64,000 nucleotides of DNA from Strix aluco (GCF_031877795.1 NC_133938.1:15098920-15162919), one strand, 5' to 3'; positions 26,025-38,204 are shown, numbered from the stretch's first letter. The notes: generated by a model not told the origin, from the sequence alone. Translations and numbers: made by a program.

Positions 26025-26640
26025 AAAACCCCAGTAATCCTGTTTTGTAATGACTTTGTTTCCTAGCTTAATGGAAACTATGAATTTCATGCTTCTTCTC
26101 TTTATGCCTGGATCTTTAAAAAAAATTGATCCCCAGACTGATTTTTGAGGATTCCTGCTAGTAAACTTCCTGCAGTTTGATGCTGCTTCTTTCAATACCA
26201 CCTGTTGCCATCTATCCATTAGACAATCTCTTATCCACTTTACAACTCTTCTCCTAATCCCCTGCTTCCTATGTCATGCTGTATCATATGCAGCACAGAT
26301 ACAGATAAGATGTATCACAAATCCTTTGTCTAGAAAATCAGTTATCTTATTAAAGAGAGATAACAAATTCACTTGGCACAATCTATCTTTAGTAAATCCT
26401 TTTTGTATGTTATCCCTTTTTCCATTTACCTCCCTGTCTTCAATTATTTTTTCCTTCAAAATTTCTTCTAAAGCAACTGAGGTCAAACTAATGGGTTTGT
26501 AGCTGCATAGGTCTCCCTTTTAGAAATGGGTAATACATTTGCTATTCTCCAGTCAGCCAGTATCATGTCTGAGCTGCTTCCTACCAGGTTTGGGATTTCA
26601 TGTTCCCTTTCTTGTCAGAATTGTGGAATGGAGTTTATTT
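26025..26640 (-). mobile_element. Decayed LINE reverse transcriptase (CR1/L3 type), reverse strand
   Basis: Reading the reverse strand, successive fragments match the order of CR1/L3-clade reverse transcriptase. DWRIANVLPISK is at about 26520-26555 (family DWRKANVTPIFK). PISLTSV is at 26474-26494 (family RPVSLTSV). KGFTKDR is near 26385-26405 (family HGFTKGR). LLSLFNKITDFLDKG follows, then a damaged FSKAFDT region reading CAAYDTA and a stop near 26274. VVKWIRDCLMDRWQQVV is near 26197-26245 (family WLDGRSQRVV). PQKSVWGSIFF is at about 26110-26155 (family PQGSVLGPVLF). The catalytic FADDTKLG box is degraded to FIVSIKLG at about 26062-26088, losing the aspartate pair. A frameshift separates the first two motifs. 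The copy is dead and much older than the two forward-strand CR1 pieces. The clade (CR1 versus L3) is not resolved. Confidence 0.82.
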
Positions 26641-28600
26641 GATATCTCTCCTTGGCTTGAGTGCACTCTGCTTTTAGCTTTGCTTCCAGTTTGGTAATTT
26701 CTACCATCATGACTTCCTTCCTATTACTTAGCCTGTTTCCTCTCTGGTCAATATTACTGAAAACATAGACAAAGTAGTCAGTTTTTAATTGTAGATAGAT
26801 TTTTTTAATTTCCATTGACTCCCCCTTGTATTGATGCCCCATGTTTTATTTGGTCTCATTAAGATTGTTTTGCTGTTTGTTTCAATATCACTTCCAAATT
26901 GTAGTTCAGTTTGACTATTGACAATTTTCACTTTACCTTATATTTTGACCTCTAAAACACATCTGTCTCTGTTGATACGTCTTTTTTGTTTCATCCTGTG
27001 CTCTGCATATCTCTAATAATCTTCTTGAAGGAGTTCTTCCTTTGCGTGGAATAGTTGGACCACTTTCCCTCACACATTCTCTCCCTTCCATCAGCCCCAC
27101 AGTCCACATAGTTTTAGCACTTTTGATTTAAAGTAATTCCAAGGCTCTTACATATTCAAGGTCTTGAATAGATCAGTCTATTTAATTTCACTAACAAGAC
27201 CTTTTAGATTATCAAAATTTGCCCTTTGAGCTCTAAAGCCTTATTTTTACTGATTGTTCCACTTCATTTAAATGAGCTTCACTCATGATTAGTTTTTGGG
27301 CCAGTTTTCTCATAGTATCTGTATTGCTTATTAGAATAATGACCGTAATACTTTTATCTCTTACTGACTGTTGACTGCTTGGTAAACATATGCATTAATT
27401 TAGCTTAAATGTATTCTGTTTGAGGCATGTCATCCTTTCTTATTTCTTTTTAATCTATCAGATTATTAGAAGACAGTTACACAAGGTTATTTATGCTTTC
27501 TTCACATCTTTTCTGGGTAGCTTGTACACTTCAATACCATGGTCCCAATATATAATTTTACCTTCTCTTTCCTGATCATCCACTGGTATTTCCTCAACCA
27601 TAGCTCAATTTTCATTGACCAGATTTTCTTCTTGTTGTGTACAGTAAGAAGGCATAAAGATGACATGAACCTCTGCCAAGAGTTCCTTGATTTTCTTAAG
27701 GTTCTTTTCTTAAAAATGTGGATCTCAGTCCCGATTGTTTCCATGAATATTCAGCCAGATACTATTCCCATGCACCTTCACTTTTTAGGCATTTTTCCCC
27801 CATCTAAATTGAAATTATTTAGTGTAATCATCTTTGATGTATTCCAGCAGGAATTTCATAGCGTCATTTTCCCACTGTGAAGAAAATTAAATTAAAAAAA
27901 AGATTCTTCTCTATTCCTAGCAGGATCCTTTTTTCCTTTTCCACCCACATCCCACATCCTCCTTCTTGGGAAATGACCTCGCATCCTGTTCTGTGGAATT
28001 GATCTAGTGACAACTTAGTTGTTTCTCTTTAACACAGGCTCCCAGTTCATGTAGACGCTATTTTTTCTCTTAGTCCATTTTACCATGTCTATTCACAGAT
28101 GATCCTGCCTTTTGTTCTTCCTCACAAACTTCTCTACCATTCTCACTCCTCTGGATCCTAGCCTCCTACATTTTTTGCTGGAATTAACTTTTCCACTTTC
28201 TTTCTACCTTCTGTTTTGGTTTTGTCTGTGGTACTTTTTCAGTCTCCCAGATGGTAAGCATTTTCTTTAGCTTTCCTCTGTTTCCCAGACTGTTCCTTTT
28301 GTTCATTTTGTTGCAGGCTTCCCTAACTCACCAGTCTCCTCTGAGTTCTCTCTTGTATGACCTCTCGCTCAACAAGTGTCCATAAATCCCCAGCTGCCAA
28401 TTCAGTTTGCTTTTTCTTACTCCATTTCCTTAAATCCACATCTTCATTCAACATTGCCTCCAGGCACATCTCTAATAAGGTCTTCTCTTCATGAACTTTA
28501 GCAGATGACACTTCAGGCATACATATCTTTACAGAGAATAAGATACATCTCACAGCTTCTGCATCCAGCTCACATTGTCCCTGCAATTTTTCTTGTACCC
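26641..28600 (-). other. Strand-biased DNA, possible upstream part of the same antisense LINE
   Basis: This stretch continues directly from the reverse-transcriptase relic. Its forward strand is strikingly T/C-rich, so the reverse strand is A/G-rich. Just upstream of the RT motifs, the reverse strand at 26750-26780 encodes TDYFVYVFSNID, which loosely resembles the F-F-x-S-V-F-T segment that precedes RT in CR1/L3 ORF2. Further up, open frames of 80-87 codons (27502-27744 and 28323-28586, reverse strand) have no recognisable endonuclease motifs. I infer, weakly, that the LINE insertion may reach toward 28600. The alternative is ordinary pyrimidine-rich intergenic sequence. Confidence 0.3.
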
Positions 28601-30405
28601 TCCATGGCTGTCTTGATTCCTTACATAGTCATTTCCTCTTATCTGTACCTTTAAGGTGAAAATCCCTCTCGTTGCTGGATATTTATTTCTTTTTCTGGGC
28701 TTCCCTGCTGCCAGTGACATGTGGGTTGGTGGGACTGAATAGTTATGCCATTATCAGCTTGGCATACTGCAGGACTGAGGAGTGTATTGCAGGGTGCAGA
28801 GTAATAGGAGCAAATTTGGTTCACAGTCCATCTTTTTCAAAGCCATCTATCAACCAGGAGGCTGCTTTCCACAGCTATCATATACAGGTTTGATATTGAG
28901 ACTAGACTTCTGAGTGCCCTGCTGGAGACAAATTCATCTGTTATTACCTGGTGAGTGGTCACTGGAAAAAGAACAAGTGAGAAAATAAGAAGTAAAAGTT
29001 GGGGTTCAACATACAAGTAAGGTATTGAGAAGTTGTTGAGAAGTTCTGGAAATTTCATAGGGAAGGATGAGATTTCAGCCAGGTTAAATATTATCTGGGT
29101 AAATATTCAGATACAGAGTCTAGTTGAAGGATCATCTCCTTCTCTTAATAAAACAATCAAACTCCCAAACCTTCTCCAGTGAACCAAGAACATTTCTCAG
29201 AGGAAGCACTTTATGGGGCTCAGGCAGACACCAATAACTGTGTCACATAGCATTTATTAGAAAATCCAAATATATTCTCCTCTACTTTGTCCAATATCTA
29301 TGTGATCATTTATCTGCAGCAAATTTTACTGTAAATGTGATTATTTCCAAGAAGCAATTTTTCATGACTGGATTAAGTATAGTACTTACCATATATTCTG
29401 TTCAGATAGAGGCATTATTCTGGAGTCTGTGTTACAAGTAAATGCTGGGATCCTACAAAGAGAGCTCTTAGGCCTTTACCCCAGAAATGTGGATCAGAAA
29501 CAGGAACAGACTCATGTTCAACTCAGCTTGATGTGCAGATGAGCTGGAGTCAGAATTCAGCCCTCTCTGAACAAGCAGTATTTACAGTAAGACATGCTTC
29601 TTACAAGACAAAGTTCAACTGTTTTAACTGCTAATATAGGACGTTTTGTCCCACTGAATCTCACCAAATAATAATTCTCAAAGAATGTTGATTTCATCCA
29701 TTCATGTTTTCAGCCAGTGATGAAAGGACATGTGGTCAGCCATTTTCCTTTCTTCCCATGATTTTGGTCTAATTTCTGAGCAGAATGAATACATGTAGAG
29801 GTTCACAAAATTCTATACCATGGTGTAAAAATAACTTATTTGAAGTACTCTAAACAAAACAAAAAAAAAGTTCAGTTTCCTCTTGGATTGGATGCAGGTT
29901 CAAGAGGGTTGAACATACTCTCATATTTCTCTAATCAGCTTAAGTACTGCATTTAAATCAAATCAAAAATGTGCAACAGGTAATGTTTGTGGTATTTATG
30001 GTAATAAAGGAGAAATTCTGAAGTGGTTGAATGCAAATGTTTTGTCTCTCTTTTGTCTTGATAGATTTTAGATAACGTTGAAAATACTGGCTGGAGCACA
30101 CACCATCATCCTGTTAGTGATCCTCCTGCACAGAAGTGCTTTGAATGCTGCCTTCCCTTAACTATTTTAAAGACACCTGCACACTCACAAATAATAAATC
30201 TGTCAAGGCACACTTGGAAATACCCCATCACCATTTGTACAAGTTACTCTGTTCAAAATATTTCCGTGTTCAAAATCATTTAGCAGAGTTTACCAGATTT
30301 ATAATCATTTGAGGCTTGCAGTATAAAACCCTAGCTGCATGACAGACTGAGTTATTAAGTGTTTATAGAAATCTGATCAAATGGACCATCAGAAGCTGGA
30401 GGAGC
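28601..30405. other. Unique sequence upstream of the poly(G) tract, no gene seen
   Basis: Open frames are at most about 73 codons. ATGCAAAT, the octamer core bound by POU-family factors, occurs at 30031-30038. A TATA-like box at 30322 is listed separately. These are short motifs that occur by chance. Confidence 0.5.
30322..30328 (+). promoter_or_regulatory. TATA-like box near the G/C tract cluster
   Basis: TATAAAA in the context GCAGTATAAAACCCTAG, 78 bp upstream of the poly(G) tract. TATA-like strings are common by chance in AT-rich DNA. It is listed only because a locally GC-richer, CpG-bearing stretch follows. No transcript evidence is available. Confidence 0.12.
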
Positions 30406-30439
30406 GGGGGGGGGGGGGGGGGGGGGGGGCGGGGGGGGG
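30406..30439 (+). repeat. Poly(G) tract G24-C-G9
   Basis: An almost pure run of 33 G with one C at 30430. It can form G-quadruplexes in the forward strand and is prone to length change and sequencing error. The exact length in the assembly should be treated with caution. Confidence 0.95.
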
Positions 30440-30567
30440 AGAAATCTGTTTTAAACTCGACCATAATGACAGCTTTCCTCATCTTACAACTGTGACATGA
30501 AGAGGGAGCTGTAGCTCTTCTGAGACACAGCTCTGCCTGAACCAGCGTATCCAGCCAAGCGCCCCGA

Positions 30568-30670
30568 TCTCCTCTCTCCTTCCTCGCTCTCCTCCGCTCC
30601 CCTCTCTCCTTCACTCACTCACTCACTTACTCTTCCTTTTTTTTTCTTTTTTTTTTTTTTTTTTTTTTTT
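30568..30670 (+). repeat. Polypyrimidine run, CACT repeat and T9-C-T24
   Basis: About 100 bp with very few purines. A CT/CCT-rich part (30568-30610) carries two CpGs, followed by a CACT tetranucleotide repeat (30612-30626) and poly(T) (30637-30645 and 30647-30670). Long polypyrimidine runs can adopt triplex (H-DNA) forms or act as promoter-proximal CT elements. Confidence 0.9.
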
Positions 30671-31160
30671 AATCCCTGTGCCCCTATGCCAGTTATTTTA
30701 AATGTATCTGTTCAAGTGGAGATAATCCATGCAAATCAGAGGCACTGGCTCCCAGTGCTTGATTCACAAAGAGAACTCAGCTTCAGGAGGTCACTCGTTC
30801 ACAGCTGCTCCTCCCATTATATTTTTCCCTTATTGCAGAACTGCTGCATGTATACAGTGACTGAAAGGACTCAATTTACTGCAACTGCTGCCTGGTTTTA
30901 CTTACAACTTTCTTTAAAGGGGGACTTACCTTCTATCAGTCTTACTAAGGTAGGAAGTCTGATTCTTCTAAAGACATGTAATGCCTCCAGTGTTTGCTCA
31001 TTATCAGATCCCACTATAATGATGCATATTGTTGTCAGAATTAGGTCCTAATAGAATTGCGCCAGGTGCCTGATGCTTTTGTTACTTGTGTGTATAGGTG
31101 CAACTGTTTAAACGGCTGTTTTACTGTTTATTTAGCCAGCTCTGTAGCTGCCACACGGCG
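30671..31160. other. Sequence between the poly(T) and poly(C) tracts, no gene recognised
   Basis: This segment holds a 121-codon forward open frame (30686-31051) that starts just after the poly(T). The predicted protein shows no domain, signal peptide or family resemblance. AAGGTAGGA at 30947-30955 would serve as a splice donor if this were a first exon, but single donor-like sites are frequent by chance. Local GC is slightly above the surroundings. I see no firm function. Confidence 0.3.
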
Positions 31161-31198
31161 CCCCCCCCCCCCCCCCCCTCCCTCCCCCCCCCCCCCCC
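31161..31198 (+). repeat. Poly(C) tract C18-T-C3-T-C15
   Basis: A cytosine run interrupted by two T, directly after GGCG. The reverse strand is a poly(G) and G-quadruplex candidate. It is complementary to the poly(G) tract about 720 bp upstream. Confidence 0.95.
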
Positions 31199-32877
31199 AG
31201 TTTTCTTTTCCTTTTCATAGTGGCAGGTAGGATCTTAGAGCAGCAGCTTTCTAATCTACAAATGTAATCTTCAGTCAAGTTTGTATTTCCTTTTTAAAAT
31301 GTTTTCTAATGTCTATGTAAGTTAATACAGTGGTCTGTACCCCCCCAAAAGAAAATAGTATCAAGAGAGCTTTCTGGCCTGAAACCTGCTATCTTTGGAG
31401 CAGAACAAACTGTTGAAAGGTTTAAACAAAAATAAAAAGGTTACTTTTTCTTTGCAGTGTTGTAAACAAGGAAACTCCAGGCCTCACTGCAAATGGGCTT
31501 GTTTTAAATTTAGACCACAAGATAAACATACAGTTAATAGAATTGCCAGCAGAAGTGGTGAAATGGAACCCTCACAGTTCTCTGTTAGTATCTATTGTTC
31601 AGAAAGGTTGGACAGGCAGTGCTTGCTCTGCAAACAAAGTGCAACTCAGAAACAACTATTTGAATATGATTCTTACAAAACTCCTTAAGAAAAGGAAAGT
31701 CAGGCACTACTTCATTAGTTACATTCTAACTTTGAGCATACATCACATGAAACATTGAACTAATGCATCTGACAGCACACACTGCTTTTATGAAAGCAGA
31801 CATTAAATTTTGCATTTATTTATGTATATTTCTTTGAATTTGTCCGAATTTAGGGATACAAATGATTAAAATAACTATAAAAACAACTTTGGATGTGTTA
31901 AATCACAAATAATGGATTTGAAGAGTAATGTGTTGAAAAAAATAGAATTATTCTGAGTTACACTTGTCCCACAGTAAAGTTCTTGTTTGTTGTTGCACAG
32001 CTGGAATTAAGAAATTACAATGATTAGCTTTGGAGCCACCCCGCTTTTGTATAGACTTACTATCTAACACACCCAAGTTAATCAAAGAACAGTTCTGTGA
32101 AGATTTAGACAGAATTTAAAGTGAAAATTTAGTTGACCAGCCAGGATAGAGAGAGAAGCATAGATATTACCAAACATATCCTGTCTAATTTCTTCAAGAA
32201 CACTTGAGGCATACATTTTCCATTTCACCTTTTTCGATTAGATATTTTTAGTTAGCATGCTTCACGAAAGAGTACTTGCTCACTATATTAAGTATTTCAG
32301 TGCCTAAAATGTGCATCTTTTCTCTTTGATATACAGTCTGCTTTTTGAAAAAAACGCATTCTGATTTTGGAGTACAGTACAAACCTAGAGAGCCTTGTCA
32401 TTGTTAGCATAAAGAAGACATCTACACAAGTATTACTGTGCAGAGGGCAATCTTTCTTTCTCTGGCATTTGTTAGGTTACTGTACGTAGAATTTAGCAGA
32501 TAAATATCTTTTGCTTCATGGCATTTTGGAGATCCTATTGGTATGCAGGTTACCCTGTGAGGATGGCAACTGAAAAAAGAAATATGTTTTATAGCAGTGT
32601 GTAATAAAAGCCCTTCACAATGATGTAAGTGGAGTCTGACCTTTCTTTCTTATCCTGTAATTAGAATTTTTATTAACTCTTTCAAGTGCAGAGTTTTTTG
32701 AGTAAATTAATGTTACTTAGGGAGAACAATCATGTATTTTTGATCTATGAGTTTTAAAAGTAAAATTTTAGAATCCTTTTTAGACAGGGAAAAATAAAAA
32801 TATATTCTTCCGAGCAACTTCTTTCACACAAAACAATTTTGATTTGTAGATAAGGGAGATTTGATACAAGCATCCTG

Positions 32878-32901
32878 CCCCTCACACCCCCACACCCCCC
32901 C
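32878..32901 (-). other. C-rich stretch, G-quadruplex candidate on reverse strand
   Basis: CCCC, TCACA, CCCCC, ACA, CCCCCCC on the forward strand. The reverse strand therefore has three G tracts, the longest of which can be split to give four. Confidence 0.45.
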
Positions 32902-34239
32902 TCCAGAAGAAAGAAAAGAAAAAAAGAAGGGAAAAAAGCATTTCTAAAAAAGACTTTCATTCTCTGAAAGAGGAGGGGAATGGATTTTAGAGAAGAGAGC
33001 TGAATTTAAGGAAAGACATTAAGGATCTTTTGTCTGACTGAATCTCTGGCCAGGATAAAGTTGGGAAGTAAAGGTGATCCCTGTGGAGTTTAGTAATATA
33101 CAGAGATGAGATTAGATGACTCACCACTGGAGATATGAAAAAGGGAGAAAAAGGCCTTTCCAAGGAAGATTTTTTGTAAGTGGATTAAAATATTGTTGCA
33201 GCAGACAGTTATTTCCTGCTTCCTTTCCACCTTTTACCGAATGACCAATGTCTTACAGGGACAAAAGTGTTCCTTAGTGAGTCATCATCATTATTTCATA
33301 CAGTTACTTCCAAATTATGTACTCAATTCTTCTTGTAGGTTCACCAGGTTTACCTGACATAACTCAGCTTAATTCCTTGATACACTGAAATAAATGAGAA
33401 GAAATCAGGCGTTTATATTATTTAGGCCTCTGAATGTATTTTCAGTAAACTCTCAATGGAGTGAACCTTTGTGTTGGATTTCAGCCTAGTGTAGACTACA
33501 CAGTTTTCTAAACAAGATTGTTAGTGTCCTCCTACAACCAGTGCCTTTTTTCTATTGGTGTGGTTTCTTCCTCTGTCTCTGCAAACTTGCCATTGCTATA
33601 GTAACTCAGTCAAACATCTCTTCAAGATAAGTTACCTGATACTCTGCTGTAGTGTGCCTTGCAGCAGAATCTATAGGATGCAGTAAACCTTGTAGCTGTA
33701 TATCATGCAGGGCTCTTACTCCCATCAGGTTCTATTCTGCTGGTTTTACAGAAGACACTTAAAAATATAAATTATCATCTTAAATGGATGCTATAGGGAT
33801 TGTTAATAAGTTCCATTTGACTTCTTAAAGTCCTTAGTTGCTTTCAGCTCTAAGCAGGTACATTTGCTGAACTATACCTTAAAAATATTCTAGAGAAGGA
33901 CCAAATTTGGGAATCCTAAAAAGTAAGTGGTAGAGTCTTTGAGAAAAGGTACAGTTATAAATGGGAAATATAATTGTCAATAAAGCCCTTGGTTAATGAT
34001 TTGTCAGTATTTTCTATAATTGCATAGAAAGAATACATTCCTCACAGCTTCTCATCAACTTACATACACAATTATATCATTTTTATCATTGCCTTGTACT
34101 GTAGAGTAGATTATTAAAATGTAATGTTGTAGAATACAGACCTTGCATTTCTTTTGCAGATAAAGTGTGCTTATACCTCTAGGGGTTAAAAGCTGAATTG
34201 GATCCGTAACTTGCCTACTGACAGCCTTTGAAGTTGCTC

Positions 34240-34268
34240 TTTATTTATTTATTTATTTATTTATTTAT
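34240..34268 (+). repeat. TTTA tetranucleotide microsatellite
   Basis: Seven units of TTTA without interruption. Confidence 0.95.
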
Positions 34269-35345
34269 GTCTAAAGGTTTAGATTGACATCCTTTTATAT
34301 GTTTGGAATTCTTCAGCAAATGTAAAATGCTTGGTAATGACTGAAATTAACCTAAGGCTTTATATATCCATCTTCCCCAGGAACTGCACTGAAGCTTTAG
34401 TAACAGTTGAGAATTTTATGCAAACTATTCTCATGAGAACATTTCATTTCTCTGTCCCATCATACTCTCTTTATAATTTCTAGAGGTGTTTTAAGTCAAG
34501 TTGGATCCTTTTGCATCCCTCTATCCCTGTTACCTCTTCTGGGGAGCCTACACTAAAATTTTATCAGATGAAATGCACCAAAAGAGGGGCAGATAAAAAG
34601 AAAATAAGTGGAGTGGAAATGAATCTTTAAATGGCAAGTCTGTGAAACATGGAACATGGTTATCTGACGTTATGTCAGAGAGTGTTATCTTTTGAGGAGA
34701 AATGAGCAACAGCAGTCCACACAGGAAAAGTAATTGTTGCTTTACTTCTGTCTGTTTATTTGGGATAGCTTGAACTGTCTCTCACTTTTTCCTTTCTCTC
34801 AGTGTGAAAAGATTAACTATTAGAAATGCAGCCAGTAGACATCTGACTTAAAAGCAATGCTCATTTGACCTTTGGACACAAAAAATCTAATGCAAATGAA
34901 AATCTCAGCAACCTCAAACATCACTGAGTACAAGAAATATGCAGAATACGGATCAGTAGAAATTCAACACTATTAAAAATAGAAATAAAATAAACCACTG
35001 AAATCACATGGTTAGATTAGCATTTATTTCTTCATTCCATATCAGAGTATCAGATGCTGAAGCTTTGTCCAGTGTACCTGAGGCAAAAGATCTGTGGCAA
35101 AATTCTGCATTATTTTTAACTGCAACTGAAATGTTAGGGAGAAGAATAAAGGGAAAAAGAAGGGTAAGAGATGCTTAACCAATACCTACATATTTCTCAA
35201 AGGTTAGGTTTTATAAGAGACAGAGTACACAGGAATTAAGACGTATTTAAAGTCTGTGTGATGCTACCACTTCTTTATTTAAAGGTTACATTTGTCATGT
35301 AAGGGACTTCATCCCTCCCATTGTTTTAATTCTGCTGGTTTGGTT

Positions 35346-35378
35346 GGGGGGGTTGGGGGTTTTTTTAACTTGGGGGGG
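35346..35378 (+). other. G-rich, possible G-quadruplex
   Basis: G7, TT, G5, then T7AACTT, then G7. Enough guanines for four triplets if the long runs split, with one 12-base loop. A weaker candidate than the one at 38671. Confidence 0.5.
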
Positions 35379-35619
35379 AGTGTTATGTGAAAATGCATGA
35401 GTGTGAATGGATAAAAATCCTTCAGTAACTAGCCACTATTTCTTACTTCTCTTTCTACCAAGTTAGGAAGGAAGAAGGCAGGAAATGAAATGCATCCCAC
35501 ATGAGACAAAGGACTGAAAGAGGGATGCAGGTTCTGTCTCTGGAGAAATAAAGCTAGTCACAACAGGCCACTTAGAGCCAGGACTTTGATATCTGTCTTG
35601 CCCCTACAGAATAGTCTAT

Positions 35620-35665
35620 GACACTGAGGAAGAGGTTGAAATACTTGTTAAAGTCACTTAACAGC
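35620..35665 (-). repeat. Possible reverse-oriented MIR core fragment
   Basis: CACTGAGGAAGAGGTTGAAA then TACTTGTTAAAGTCAC resembles the MIR reverse complement (GAGAGGTTAAGTGACTTGCC). A very short match, so low confidence. Confidence 0.25.
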
Positions 35666-35868
35666 CCCCATGCAATTTCTGTTACCCAGTCTTTGCACTA
35701 GCTGAGTTAGGTGAGTTCATAGAACAGTAATAGTATAATGTTAATTGACAACCTAAAATTTAAAACCAGAAAGAAATTTCAGAATTTGCTCCAGTGAACC
35801 TGAGGATATATAATTCCCATCACCTTTACAACTGAGGCAAGAATGGTTTACTTGGAGGATATAAGGGA

Positions 35869-35888
35869 GATATATTAAGATATATTAA
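35869..35888 (+). repeat. 10-bp perfect tandem duplication
   Basis: GATATATTAA occurs twice in direct succession. Confidence 0.95.
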
Positions 35889-38204
35889 GTTTTTTTTACT
35901 AAAACTTCATTGTCCATGTTGAGTCCAAACTTGATCACTAGAGAAACAGCCAGCTGAATGAGCAGGCAGCTCAGAAGAGGGGATCCACAGGGACCCCATG
36001 TGTAAGTGACCTTGTTCCACATTTCCAGCAGGTCATGGAACTGGTCTGCACCAAACTTTTCTATAGTTCCAGTAGCTTCTGCACTTCCTGTCCAGCGAGT
36101 TATGTGTAACCTGGTGTCTTTTTTCAGGGGAGGGAGGGATGGCCCACAGAGAGAGATGGCTGAAAGTTAAAGAAGATAAATGTTGAGCTTGCCAGAAAAT
36201 TATGCAGATCAAAAGTGTTCCACGAATGTGTGTTATGTGGTTAGTTATTATGTGGAGCAGGCAGGACAGACAGACAGATGCAGAAGAGCATTGGGGTAAT
36301 ATGGGGGACAGGCAAGGACATTATAAAAGGCTGCTTGAAAGTCTGACATGGTTTACAGCCAGAACATTTGGTTTTAATTTATTTAGAAATTACATTCCTA
36401 GATTGTGAAAAACTAAATACAGCATGGCATTTCTGGGGATCTTCCCTGTCTTGTTTGGCATGTATCTTTTCTCTAATGTTCCAGTCTCTATCCCCTCAAA
36501 AAATCCACCAAAAGTGTATCATAAGACCTGTTTAATTTCCTACAAAAGACTATACTAAGTGTGCTTTTAATGTAATGATGTCAGTGGCAGATGATAACAT
36601 GTATTAAGTAGTGCAAACTGCTGATTATCTGTCAGGATAAATCTGTTTATTTCAGAAATAGCAGTCTGACAACCCCCTGTTGTTAATCATGAAAGTACAT
36701 GCTAATGCCAGGTACTGTTTGGTTGGAGTCTCTCAGAGGAATGTGTTTGTTAGATTTTTGCTTTGACAGTCTTTACACCAAGTTTTGCAAATTTTCTGTA
36801 TGTATATGTATATTTTAAAATATTTTTTTTTAAGAGCGAGGCTAGAGCAAAGCCGCTGATCTACAACTTAGGTTCACAGCAATTCAGAGGAAGGAATGAC
36901 TTGTGAAAAGAGAGACTGGATTATAGGATTACACAGCAGTTCAGACTGTGCCCATGGCTGGGTTCATCTTTAGTAATTTCAATGCAGACCCATTAGTGAT
37001 GAACAAAAAAAAGCAAAAGGAAAGTTAGGGAGTTCTTTTTCCCTGGGAGTCGCTCCTCTTATATTTGTTTATTTATTTTGCAGCATTTACAGCAGTTCCT
37101 AATTATATCCTGAAATAAAAAGACCATCTCCAGATGATGCTCATACCATTCCCCCTTTAATGAGATAAATGGCAAAGTGAACCAGCCAGCTTTTATAATG
37201 TGAATTTGACCCAGCTTTTGTGTTGTAGAAAATGAATGTTATGTATTTTGAGTGAAACATAAATGCAATACTGAGGTGCAGTTTGCCAAATCTTAGGTGA
37301 AGAGGTATTTTGTCTGACTTTATTGCATTTTGATCATTTCATGAATGTCGTAAAATGCTGAATAGCATAATAAAAATTGATATTTATATTGACATTTCAG
37401 GATTCTAAATAGAAGCTGAGAAAATCTAAACAGTCTTCAGTATCTCCGCAGCTGTTCATCTAAACCCATCTGAGTTCTGACTAATTCACTTTTTCTCCCC
37501 ACATACCCTCAATTGGCCCTAATATAAACATCTCTCTCTAAAGCAATTTCTCCCTGGAAGATTATGCACATCTTCATCTTAATTCAGAATTTACATGTGT
37601 ACTTTGCATATTTTTGCATCAGTATGTGTGTTTTAAATTAGATAAAGGTCACTGTCATTCATAATCAAGAAGAAGGTGTATAAAAGGTCAGGATTCAATA
37701 AAAAAACCTGATTAGATGTAGAGGTTTGTTCATATGATTCAGTATATCATTGGATAAGTGGAAATCATGAGTCAACAAATTAACCTTGGTATAATGGGTT
37801 ACTTGCTTCATTAGGATCAGAAATGAGAGTCACAATTTTTTTTCCAATGTACTCCTTGTTTGTCTCCGTAATAAGAAAAAATACCATGGTGTTGATAGTT
37901 ACACAACTGAGTATTTTTATAATTTAATTTGGCTTAAAATGCAACACAAATGACAGTTCTTGTGTTAAAAAAGGAACTGAGGCACCAAATACATTTGCAA
38001 TGAATATAAATATCAATGAAAGTTATCCACTGTAAAAATAGGTAGGTTAATTTAAAATAATGGCCCGTATGTTTCATATAGGCTTTAGTTTAAGCACATT
38101 AAAGAACCCGTGATGATTCAGGCTTTCAGGGTCTAGTGTCAGGAGGAGATCCAGACGCAAGTGAGCGTGAACTAAGAGCAAGGATGAAGTTGCATTCCAC
38201 ATAT

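Larger units (their letters stand above)
31199..38204. other. AT-rich unique sequence, no gene seen
   Basis: Open frames are below 100 codons and unrecognised. Contains the separately listed TTTA microsatellite, GATATATTAA duplication, possible MIR core and G-rich stretches. 36830-37420 is low in simple repeats and looks like ordinary unique DNA; it could hold conserved noncoding sequence but nothing in a single sequence shows this. Confidence 0.55.

Noticed and set aside
27539..27880. 113-codon forward open frame
   Set aside because: Lies in the pyrimidine-rich block where stops are rarer on this strand; no similarity recognised.
30686..31051. 121-codon forward open frame after the poly(T) tract
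   Set aside because: No domain or family resemblance; length is within chance range for the window; retained only as context.
31540..31580. AGAAGTGGTGAAATGG resembling a CR1 3' segment
   Set aside because: Similarity limited to about a dozen bases and flanks do not match CR1.
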